From: Leptospira bourretii
GTDB lineage: Bacteria > Spirochaetota > Leptospiria > Leptospirales > Leptospiraceae
Assembly (NCBI RefSeq): GCF_004770145.1
Contig: NZ_RQFW01000022.1
Span: 1-64,000, forward strand
Reading direction: 5' to 3'
Length of the DNA stretch: 64,000 nt
The notes under the pieces were generated by a model, which saw only the letters and a list, made by a program, of their open reading frames with translations, ran no database searches and was not told where the DNA came from. Each line of letters opens with the position of its first letter. The stretch's first letter is position 1. Of this stretch, positions 35,499 to 42,671 are shown piece after piece. The translations under genes and the position numbers were made by a program.

Positions 35499-37043
35499 AA
35501 GATACTCAAACGCACTAATTGCGGCTTTTGCTCCTTCACCCATTGCAATGATGATCTGTTTGTACGGAGTGTTTGTCACATCCCCACAAGCAAATATTCC
35601 ATCCACATTGGTTTTACATTTTTCATCCACCAAAATTTCTCCAAAACGATTTGTTGCAACTAAATCCTTCACAAAACTACTGTTTGGTACAAGTCCTATC
35701 TGCACAAACACTCCATCTAAAGGAATGGTTTCAGATTCTTCCGAAATCCTGTTCTTATAGGTTAACCCGGTTACTTTTTCCGAATTCGTTTGGATTTCCA
35801 TAGTTTGCGCTTTTACAAGGGTTTTGATATTAGGAGACTGAGCTACTTTATCTAACAAAACTTTGTCCGCATTGAGTTTATCGCCGAACTCAATCAAGGT
35901 GACTGATTTTACAATTCCACTCAAGTCTAAAGCCGCTTCTACTCCAGAATTTCCTCCGCCCACAACAGCAACATCTTTGTCTTTAAAAAATGGGCCGTCA
36001 CAATGAGGGCAATATGCAACTCCTTTTCCAACGAATTCTTTTTCACCAGGGACGTTGAGTTCACGCCATTTGGCACCTGTCGAGAGTATTACAGTCTTAG
36101 TAAGAATTCGCTCGCCGGTATTCAAATGGATTGTTTTTAAATTTCCAGATTCAATCTTTAACACACGGACATTTTCTTTCTTTTTGATTTGGTTTTTATC
36201 AAGTTGTTCAGATAATACATGAGTCAACTCTGGACCAGTTGTATAAGGCAAAGATATGATGTTCTCAATGCCTAAAGTATCTTTTACTTGTCCACCTAAC
36301 CTGTCTGCAATGACTAGGGTTTTTAACCCTTTCCGAGCCGAATACACTGCGGCAGTCACGCCAGAAGGGCCTCCACCAATGACAGTGACATCATAAATAT
36401 CAGATGGATTCGAATGGTCTGTCGTTTCCTCTTTCGACTCAGGAACAGAATATAATTCTAATAATTTATCAAAAATAACCGATGCTTCTGCCTTGCCCGA
36501 AAGAAAACGTTTACCATTTAAAAAAACAGCAGGAACACCTTGGATATTTTTTTCTTTCACAAGTTCTGGATACATAGCTCCATCAATCATATTATGAGAT
36601 ATAGATGGATTGATTAGTGCAAAACTATTAAGAGTTTGAACTACTTCAGGACAGTTATGACAATCAAGTGAGATGAATGTTTCAAAATACAAATCTTCCT
36701 TTAGTTTTGATACTGCAGAAAGAATTCCTTCCTCTAATTTGATTGGATTACCACCTGATTGTAAAATCGCTAAAATCAATGAAGTAAATTCATGACCCAT
36801 AGGGATACCAGAGAATTCAATTCCCGTAGGTTTATCTTCAGAAAAAATTGCAAAACGGAGACCATCATTTTTTTCCTCAGAATGTTCCAATGAAATTTTT
36901 GAAGAAAGAGAAACGATATCTTCTAAAAATGCGACTAACTCCTCTCTTTTTTCATGAGCTCCTGAATACAATCGTATCTTTACAGGATTATTGATTCTTT
37001 CAAAGTATTGTTTTACTTGTTCTTTTGTTGATTCATCTAACAT
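35484..37043 (-). CDS. ahpF: Alkyl hydroperoxide reductase subunit F
   Basis: Flavoprotein disulfide reductase that passes electrons from NAD(P)H to AhpC. The 519-residue length is normal. The N-terminal double-thioredoxin domain has C128-H-N-C131. The FAD-binding motif is G-G-G-P-S-G (223-228), the reductase disulfide is C345-P-H-C348, and the NAD-binding motif is G-G-G-N-S-G from 362. GGGAGG precedes the ATG at 37043. It lies 43 bases after ahpC on the same strand, behind a 10-bp hairpin that could set the AhpC:AhpF ratio. Confidence 0.95.
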   Translation of the reverse strand: MLDESTKEQVKQYFERINNPVKIRLYSGAHEKREELVAFLEDIVSLSSKISLEHSEEKNDGLRFAIFSEDKPTGIEFSGIPMGHEFTSLILAILQSGGNPIKLEEGILSAVSKLKEDLYFETFISLDCHNCPEVVQTLNSFALINPSISHNMIDGAMYPELVKEKNIQGVPAVFLNGKRFLSGKAEASVIFDKLLELYSVPESKEETTDHSNPSDIYDVTVIGGGPSGVTAAVYSARKGLKTLVIADRLGGQVKDTLGIENIISLPYTTGPELTHVLSEQLDKNQIKKKENVRVLKIESGNLKTIHLNTGERILTKTVILSTGAKWRELNVPGEKEFVGKGVAYCPHCDGPFFKDKDVAVVGGGNSGVEAALDLSGIVKSVTLIEFGDKLNADKVLLDKVAQSPNIKTLVKAQTMEIQTNSEKVTGLTYKNRISEESETIPLDGVFVQIGLVPNSSFVKDLVATNRFGEILVDEKCKTNVDGIFACGDVTNTPYKQIIIAMGEGAKAAISAFEYLLHAA

Positions 37044-37057
37044 AATAACCTCCCGAT

Positions 37058-37080
37058 TTAGGCGGGCAATGCCCGCCTAA
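37058..37080 (-). promoter_or_regulatory. ahpC-ahpF intercistronic hairpin
   Basis: TTAGGCGGGC (37058-37067), loop AAT, GCCCGCCTAA (37071-37080): a perfect, GC-rich 10-bp stem. On the minus-strand transcript it sits after the ahpC stop and just ahead of the ahpF ribosome site. It has no U-tract, so it more likely acts on mRNA stability, processing or ribosome access than as a full terminator. Confidence 0.65.
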
Positions 37081-37086
37081 TTAAGT

Positions 37087-37650
37087 TTAGATTTTTCCTA
37101 CCAAGTCAAGACCTGGTTTCAATGTTGTGTTACCTGGTTTCCATTTTGCTGGACAAACTTCGCCATCGTTGTTTGCAACATATTGCGCAGCTTGTACTTT
37201 GCGAACGAGTTCTTCAGCAGAACGGCCAATTCCAAGATCATGGATCTCAGCAGTTTTAATCACACCTTCTGGATTCACTACAAATGTTCCTCTAAGTGCT
37301 TGGCCATCATCTTCAATCATAACTCCGAATCCTCTAGTGATCTTTCCAGAAGCATCACCTAACATGGGGAATTTGATTTTTTTAATGGTATCACTTGCTT
37401 CATGCCAAGCTTTGTGAACAAAGTGTGTGTCAGTAGAAACAGAATATACTTCGACTCCCATTTTTTGGAGTTCTTCATAATGATCTGCTACATCGCCTAG
37501 TTCAGTTGGGCAAACAAATGTAAAATCCGCAGGATAAAAAACAAAAACGGACCATTTTCCAAGTACGTCTTTTTTGCTGATTTTTTTAAAAGCTCCGTTA
37601 TGGAAAGCTTCCGTAGTAAAGTCTGGAATTTGAGTGTTGATATTGGACAT
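37087..37650 (-). CDS. ahpC: Alkyl hydroperoxide reductase C (typical 2-Cys peroxiredoxin)
   Basis: Cytosolic peroxidase of 187 residues that reduces hydrogen peroxide and organic peroxides and is recycled by AhpF. The peroxidatic Cys47 is in F-T-F-V-C-P-T-E and the resolving Cys166 in G-E-V-C-P-A-K-W. S-T-D-T-H-F-V-H-K-A-W-H is also typical of AhpC. AAAGGAGGAT precedes the ATG. A consensus promoter and an inverted repeat lie just upstream, and the next gene upstream on the same strand is oxyR. Confidence 0.96.
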   Translation of the reverse strand: MSNINTQIPDFTTEAFHNGAFKKISKKDVLGKWSVFVFYPADFTFVCPTELGDVADHYEELQKMGVEVYSVSTDTHFVHKAWHEASDTIKKIKFPMLGDASGKITRGFGVMIEDDGQALRGTFVVNPEGVIKTAEIHDLGIGRSAEELVRKVQAAQYVANNDGEVCPAKWKPGNTTLKPGLDLVGKI

Positions 37651-37677
37651 TGAATATCCTCCTTTGTTCTTAAGAAG

Positions 37678-37706
37678 AATATACTCCCAAATAAATCATT
37701 TGTAAA
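37678..37706 (-). promoter_or_regulatory. Predicted ahpC promoter
   Basis: On the minus strand: -35 TTTACA (37706-37701), 17-base spacer, -10 TATATT (37683-37678), with the ATG of ahpC at 37650. The inverted repeat ATCATTT (37695-37701) / AAATGAT (37718-37724) covers and flanks the -35. OxyR-type activators usually bind next to the -35 element, so this is a candidate OxyR site; it does not match the E. coli OxyR consensus spacing. Confidence 0.6.
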
Positions 37707-37751
37707 ATAAATACTATAAATGATGAGATTTACAAAAACTATCGGATTGAT

Positions 37752-38669
37752 TTAGTCCTGGTTGAGAGACACCCCGATGATTTTATATTTTTCTTTTGAA
37801 TGGTATTCCTTTGGAATCGCATCGAGAATTAAACTGGTAAGTTTTTTCAAAATTTTAGATTTATAAAAACCTTTTTTATAAACCAAACTAATTTCACGTG
37901 CCGGTTCTGGTGATTGAAACGGAACCACTCGCTCAGATGATTTTCCGACAGCTAACTTTGGCAACAAGGTCACTCCGATTCCCATATCCACCATTCGTTT
38001 CAGAGTTTCCACACTCCCACTTTCAATTTTCGCAAGTGCATTTCGGTTACAAATTTTCAAAGACTGGTGCCTGAAACAATGCTCTTCACCCAGCACAAGC
38101 AAAGGATATTTCTCGATATGTTTCATAGAAACAGATGTAGATTTTTCTTTGGCATCTTTAGGATAATAAACAACAAACGGTTCATAATAAAGCGGATGTT
38201 CTACGATGTTCGGAATCTTAAGCGGAGTGGCAAGAATCCCCAAATCAATTTCCTCTGATTCTAATTTTTCTAAAATGGTTAGTGTGGGAAGTTCTGAAAT
38301 TCGAAAATTCACCTTAGAAAATTCTTTTTGTAAACTTAGATAAATAGAAGGAATCAAATAATTACTGACAGTAGGAATGATTCCAATCGATATACTTCCC
38401 GCAGGTTCGTCCTTCCATTGGCCGGCAATTTCAAAGAGTTTGTCCGCCTCTTTTAATGTATTTTTAGCCTGATCCACCACGGCCTTACCTAATTTGGTGG
38501 TAATGACTGGATTTTTTTTTCGATCAAATAACTCAAATCCAAGTTCTTGCTCTACTTTCTGGACCTGCAAACTCAAGGTAGGTTGAGCAACTAAGCAATG
38601 TTCGGCGGCTTTTGCAAAACTCTTAAACTGATCCAAAGCAACGATGTACCGAAGTTGAGTGATTGTCAT
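37752..38669 (-). CDS. oxyR: LysR-family peroxide sensor OxyR
   Basis: The 305-residue regulator has an N-terminal winged HTH (I-T-Q-L-R-Y-I-V-A-L ... A-Q-P-T-L-S-L-Q-V-Q-K-V-E). In the effector domain, Cys198 and Cys207 in H-C-F-R-H-Q-S-L-K-I-C have the same C-x8-C spacing as the redox pair of E. coli OxyR (Cys199/Cys208). This supports true peroxide sensing by disulfide formation. It sits directly upstream of ahpC and ahpF on the same strand, with a separate promoter for ahpC. Divergent from the PP2C phosphatase gene. Confidence 0.92.
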   Translation of the reverse strand: MTITQLRYIVALDQFKSFAKAAEHCLVAQPTLSLQVQKVEQELGFELFDRKKNPVITTKLGKAVVDQAKNTLKEADKLFEIAGQWKDEPAGSISIGIIPTVSNYLIPSIYLSLQKEFSKVNFRISELPTLTILEKLESEEIDLGILATPLKIPNIVEHPLYYEPFVVYYPKDAKEKSTSVSMKHIEKYPLLVLGEEHCFRHQSLKICNRNALAKIESGSVETLKRMVDMGIGVTLLPKLAVGKSSERVVPFQSPEPAREISLVYKKGFYKSKILKKLTSLILDAIPKEYHSKEKYKIIGVSLNQD

Positions 38670-38761
38670 TTAGATTGGCTCCAAAAAATTAACTAAACCA
38701 AACAAGAGATTGAAAATCAACTTGCTTTCTTGTTGTACACAACTAACTTTATCCGATAGTG

Positions 38762-40687
38762 ATGAGAATCCTCTCATTTATTTTCCCCATTGTCCTTACT
38801 GCGGTCTTTTCGCTTTCCTCGGAACCACTCAAAGTAAGTTCTAAATACCTTACGAAGATGTCGGAAGGCTGGACCTTTACGTCCCAAGGTTTAACAATCC
38901 CCATCCAAGTGGGGAAAGGGTTATCCTTACAAGGAATGAACCCACCGGTCCACGGAACCTACACAACCACCTTCTACTATGAACCAGACAACAAACCCCT
39001 TGGTATCTATTTAGACAGAATCCAAGAGGTCGACAAACTTTTTGTCAACGGTGTGTTGTTAGGAGAGACTGGTAAAATTTCAGATGAAGGTTTGTATTTA
39101 CCAAACTGGTATTACAAACGTTTATATTTTATTCCAAGTTCCGTCCTCAAAGAGGACCAAACAAATCTTTTAGAAATCGAAATCCATTTTCGTAACAAAA
39201 CCTTCCAAGGAGGATTGTTTAGAAAAATTCCAGTAATGGGAAATTACGAACAACTTCAAGAATTTATCATTAAGGAAGATGGACGTGATTTTTGTTTTAT
39301 CATGTTATTTTTTGGAATTGGTGCTTACCAAATTTTTTCAATTGTTCTCAAAAGACAGGCAAAATCCAATTTTTACCTACTCCTATCTACTCTAATTTTT
39401 GTTATGTGGAGACTTCCTTTACTAAACATAAGTTACACATATACTGATTTTTCTTTTTTCTTTTGGTTAAAGGTATTTTTTACTGCCCAAACTTTACTTC
39501 CAGTTTCTATCTTTTTATTTAGTTATTCTTTATTTCAAACCAAACTTAAACTCAAAGAACGACTGTTAATTTTTTTCCTTCTTTGTCTTGCATTTTTGCA
39601 AACATGGGAAATTGAAATTCCAACAAGAATATTGTTACTAAGGATTTGGGAGTTCTCTTTAATCATAGTTGTGTTTTTTATTATAAGAGGAGTTGTTCGA
39701 GCAGCCAAAGCAAAAAAAGCAGAAGCTTACTTCCTTACCATCGGCTTCATTTGTATCTGCATTGGTACTACAATAGATATCATAATTGATGTAACTTCAG
39801 GAAAAAATATATACTTAACACAATATGGTTTTTTAATTCTAATGATTTTATCAGGTGTCGCAATCTCTTACCGACATGCAAAAAACGAAAAAGAACTTTC
39901 AATACTCACTAAAGATTTAGAAATTCGTGTCCGTGAAAGGACTATCGAACTAAGAGAAAAAAACCAAGATCTCGAACAAGATTTATTTTTTGCATCCCAA
40001 CTCCAAAGTTATCTTTTACCAAAGGAACATCCAAACACAGTCGGAATTCGAGTTCATACAACTTACTTGCCAATGAAACAAGTGGGTGGTGATTTATATG
40101 ATTGGGTGGAATTAGATGAAAACCGCTTGCTCTTGTTAATTGCAGATGTGGCCGGACATGGAGTTCCGGCAGCATTTGTTTCATCTATGGTCAAAGTTCA
40201 ATTTAGAGAATCTACCAAAAACATCAATTCACCAAAAGATGTTTTAGAACATATGAACCAAGCATTGACCTCACTTGTTAGCAGATACTTTATCACAGCT
40301 TGTTGCGCATTGATTGATTCAAATAAAAAGACCATTACCTTTTCTACAGCAGGTCACCCAAATCCGCTCATATACAATCGATTCAAAGGTAAATTCGAAT
40401 TTATGAATATCAAAGGTCCCATCATTGGCTGGAGGGAGTCATTTACTTACGGTGAATGGACCCATCCAATGGAAACTGGTGATCGTTACTTTTTTTTCAC
40501 AGATGGTGTGACGGAAGCTCGTGCTGAAAATAAATTGTTTGGTGAAAGCAAAATACTTGATCTACTGGAAAGAGGAAAAGACAAGGATATAAAATCATTA
40601 TCTCAAGAGATTATAGTACAAATTTCCAAGTTTTCGGAAGAGGAACTAAAAGATGATGTTACTTTTTTCTTTATAGATGTAACTTAA
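38762..40687 (+). CDS. 7TM-DISM receptor fused to SpoIIE-type PP2C phosphatase
   Basis: The 641-residue membrane protein starts at ATG 38762 (GTG at 38759 is possible). It has a signal peptide, a periplasmic beta-sandwich sensor like 7TMR-DISMED2 (about 25-170) and seven transmembrane helices (about 180-375). A coiled coil follows (E-I-R-V-R-E-R-T-I-E-L-R-E-K). The C-terminal RsbU/SpoIIE phosphatase domain (about 410-640) has G-G-D-L-Y-D-W, I-A-D-V-A-G-H-G-V-P-A-A and F-F-T-D-G-V-T-E-A. It would dephosphorylate an anti-sigma antagonist-type partner, none of which is in the window. The LytTR regulator follows 4 bases on, so they are co-transcribed. Confidence 0.88.
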   Translation: MRILSFIFPIVLTAVFSLSSEPLKVSSKYLTKMSEGWTFTSQGLTIPIQVGKGLSLQGMNPPVHGTYTTTFYYEPDNKPLGIYLDRIQEVDKLFVNGVLLGETGKISDEGLYLPNWYYKRLYFIPSSVLKEDQTNLLEIEIHFRNKTFQGGLFRKIPVMGNYEQLQEFIIKEDGRDFCFIMLFFGIGAYQIFSIVLKRQAKSNFYLLLSTLIFVMWRLPLLNISYTYTDFSFFFWLKVFFTAQTLLPVSIFLFSYSLFQTKLKLKERLLIFFLLCLAFLQTWEIEIPTRILLLRIWEFSLIIVVFFIIRGVVRAAKAKKAEAYFLTIGFICICIGTTIDIIIDVTSGKNIYLTQYGFLILMILSGVAISYRHAKNEKELSILTKDLEIRVRERTIELREKNQDLEQDLFFASQLQSYLLPKEHPNTVGIRVHTTYLPMKQVGGDLYDWVELDENRLLLLIADVAGHGVPAAFVSSMVKVQFRESTKNINSPKDVLEHMNQALTSLVSRYFITACCALIDSNKKTITFSTAGHPNPLIYNRFKGKFEFMNIKGPIIGWRESFTYGEWTHPMETGDRYFFFTDGVTEARAENKLFGESKILDLLERGKDKDIKSLSQEIIVQISKFSEEELKDDVTFFFIDVT

Positions 40688-40691
40688 AACC

Positions 40692-41429
40692 ATGGAATCA
40701 TCCACCTATTCAGTATTAATCATTGAAGATGAATATCCGGCCAGGATGCTCATGATGGATTATATCATGAACTGTTCGGAATTAAAACTTTCCGGAATTG
40801 CAGAAAGTGGTGACAAGGCATTAAATCTACTACAAGATAAACAATTTGATTTGGTTTTTATGGATATCAACCTTCCTGCTGTCAATGGGATGGATATTCT
40901 AAGAAGGGAACATAAGAAAGGTACATTTTTTATCATTACGACTGCCTACAGCGAACATGCAGTAGAGGCTTTTGATTTGGATGCCACAGATTATTTGTTA
41001 AAACCATTTTCATTTGAAAGATTTCGGAAATCTGTAGATAAAGCTTTGCGTTTTTTACAAGAATCAAAACAATCGAAAATCCAACCTACAAACAATAACA
41101 CAAATCTAAAAATCCAATCTGATTCTGCCGTATTTCTTTTGCCGTATCAAGACATTCAGTTTATTTCTGCAAATAACAAAAGTTGTGTGATTCATACCTC
41201 TCAGAAGGATTACGAAACTGCAAAATTACTCAAAGAAATCGAGGAAAAACTGCCATCAAAACACTTTATCCGCATTCACAAAGGTTTTTTGGTTAATTTG
41301 GATTATGTGGCAAGCCTACGATATGATAAGGGCGGATCCTATACGATCCAACTAAAAAATGAGGATGAAACTACCTTACCGGTTGGCCGTTCCTTTGCTC
41401 AAAATCTAAAAGAAGCTCTCAAATTATAA
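40692..41429 (+). CDS. LytTR-family response regulator
   Basis: The 245-residue regulator has a receiver domain (residues 6-125) with phospho-acceptor Asp58 in F-M-D-I-N-L-P-A-V-N-G. The LytTR DNA-binding domain follows (about 148-243), with F-I-R-I-H-K-G-F-L-V-N and a C-terminal L-P-V-G-R-S-F. It begins 4 bases after the PP2C phosphatase gene. The usual partners of LytTR regulators are LytS-type 5TM/7TM kinases with a P-H-x-L-F-N box. Such a kinase (47340) ends the TonB operon directly downstream and has no regulator of its own. Pairing is inferred. Confidence 0.9.
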   Translation: MESSTYSVLIIEDEYPARMLMMDYIMNCSELKLSGIAESGDKALNLLQDKQFDLVFMDINLPAVNGMDILRREHKKGTFFIITTAYSEHAVEAFDLDATDYLLKPFSFERFRKSVDKALRFLQESKQSKIQPTNNNTNLKIQSDSAVFLLPYQDIQFISANNKSCVIHTSQKDYETAKLLKEIEEKLPSKHFIRIHKGFLVNLDYVASLRYDKGGSYTIQLKNEDETTLPVGRSFAQNLKEALKL

Positions 41430-41443
41430 CAATTTTTTATTTC

Positions 41444-41473
41444 ACTCCGGAATATGTAGCGTTCATTCCGAGT
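41444..41473. promoter_or_regulatory. Inverted repeat between the LytTR gene and the TonB operon
   Basis: ACTCCGGAAT (41444-41453) and ATTCCGAGT (41465-41473) form an interrupted inverted repeat just after the LytTR stop. It may be a weak terminator (no T-run follows) or an operator for the lipoprotein/TonB operon starting at 41555. Confidence 0.35.
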
Positions 41474-41554
41474 TAAGTAGTTAATCATCGTTAGTGCAAA
41501 TATTCCGTTGACCAATCTCATAAAAATGGGATTTGGACAGAGACGGAGTCTTTT

Positions 41555-41926
41555 ATGAAACAAATTATAACCATAACCGGAATCTTTTTTTTATCCTTTA
41601 TTATCAATAATTGTGCGTCCTCATCAGTTGGGCTTGCTACTAGCAATAAACCAATCCCTAACACTCCTTACGAAACTGTTAAAACTGTAGAGAAAACCTT
41701 TACGTGGTATGCATTGGATTTCATCATCTTTGGTTTACCTTTTACTGAACCACCCGTCACCGATTTGTATGAAAAAGTTATGGAAGAAGATTCTGGCGAT
41801 GCGCTCGTTAACATTCGTTACTGGAACGATAAATCAATTTTCGGACCTTTAACTCGTTATCGATTTACCATCAAAGGCGATCTGGTGCGTTTTCCATCAC
41901 AAACAAGTACCAAAAACAAAAAATAG
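41555..41926 (+). CDS. Small lipoprotein, first gene of the TonB operon
   Basis: The 123-residue protein has a signal ending I-I-N-N-C (Cys20). The mature part has an aromatic stretch (T-W-Y-A-L-D-F-I-I-F-G-L-P-F) and a K-V-M-E-E-D-S-G-D-A-L-V-N-I motif that is loosely echoed in the next gene (Q-I-L-E-K-Y-P-T-G-K-T-L-I-N-I). The two are thus probably distant paralogues. No known family recognised. It ends 8 bases before the next start, same strand, so it likely belongs to the uptake operon. Confidence 0.65.
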   Translation: MKQIITITGIFFLSFIINNCASSSVGLATSNKPIPNTPYETVKTVEKTFTWYALDFIIFGLPFTEPPVTDLYEKVMEEDSGDALVNIRYWNDKSIFGPLTRYRFTIKGDLVRFPSQTSTKNKK

Positions 41927-41934
41927 TAACACAA

Positions 41935-42333
41935 ATGAAAACCTCCATTTTCAAATTTTTTATTAGTTTTCTATCTGCTTCCATCATGGTCATGGGATGC
42001 ATTGGATCTCATGTTTCAAAAGAGATCACTTTATTTGATTCTGCAACTGTTGTTCGTTCCACAGATTACAAGATTCTTGGTAAAGGAAAAGGACAGGACT
42101 CTGCTTTTTATCTGTTGGGAATGTTTCCTGTAACAAAAGCACCTAACGTAGAACTTGCAATGAGTCAAATCCTAGAGAAATACCCTACAGGAAAAACTCT
42201 TATCAATATCAAAATCCAAAGAGAAGATAAAGCATACTTTCCATTAGGTCTTGTAACAGTAGTTAATGTAACAGCAGATGTCGTTGGCCAACAAGAAGAA
42301 ACGGAAAATCCAAACGCAAAAGGTAACAAATGA
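41935..42333 (+). CDS. Small lipoprotein, second gene of the TonB operon
   Basis: The 132-residue protein has a signal ending M-V-M-G-C (Cys22). The mature part resembles the previous gene in layout: a short N-terminal linker, a Gly/Phe/Pro hydrophobic loop (Y-L-L-G-M-F-P-V) and a terminal basic-hydrophobic strand. It probably sits in the periplasm or outer membrane. It overlaps the next start in ATGA, so translation is coupled. Function unknown. Confidence 0.65.
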   Translation: MKTSIFKFFISFLSASIMVMGCIGSHVSKEITLFDSATVVRSTDYKILGKGKGQDSAFYLLGMFPVTKAPNVELAMSQILEKYPTGKTLINIKIQREDKAYFPLGLVTVVNVTADVVGQQEETENPNAKGNK

Positions 42334-42671
42334 AAACGCTAATTGGTTTTTTAATTGTTATCGCAGCACTCATTACAAACTGCGGACCTGGTGTTGATCG
42401 TGTAGACACCAATGATGCACAGAGCCAAGTGTATGCTGCAGCAAAATTTGCTTCAGAAAAATGCGGAAATCCAATTCCCAATCCACCACTAGTCATTCTG
42501 AATAAACCAATCCAAAGAAATTTGGATTTATGTACCATTGCAATCACCCGTACGGAATGTCCGTTTCTTGGGTATCCATTGCCTTGCACGCTCATTTACC
42601 TCGAACAAGAAACGGGAGATATCCCTTGGTATTTAAACTTCAATGAAATCAGCAAAATTCAAATTAAATAA
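42330..42671 (+). CDS. Small Cys-containing lipoprotein, third gene of the TonB operon
   Basis: The 113-residue protein has a signal ending A-L-I-T-N-C (Cys18). Four further Cys in the mature part could form two disulfides. It overlaps the previous gene by 4 bp and the TonB-dependent receptor start by 29 bp, which ties it to the uptake system. No domain recognised. Confidence 0.65.
   Translation: MKTLIGFLIVIAALITNCGPGVDRVDTNDAQSQVYAAAKFASEKCGNPIPNPPLVILNKPIQRNLDLCTIAITRTECPFLGYPLPCTLIYLEQETGDIPWYLNFNEISKIQIK

Noticed and set aside
41460..41510. LytTR binding sites upstream of the TonB operon
   Set aside because: Three CGTT cores occur but at irregular spacing (29 and 17 bp), not the regular direct repeats that LytTR proteins need.
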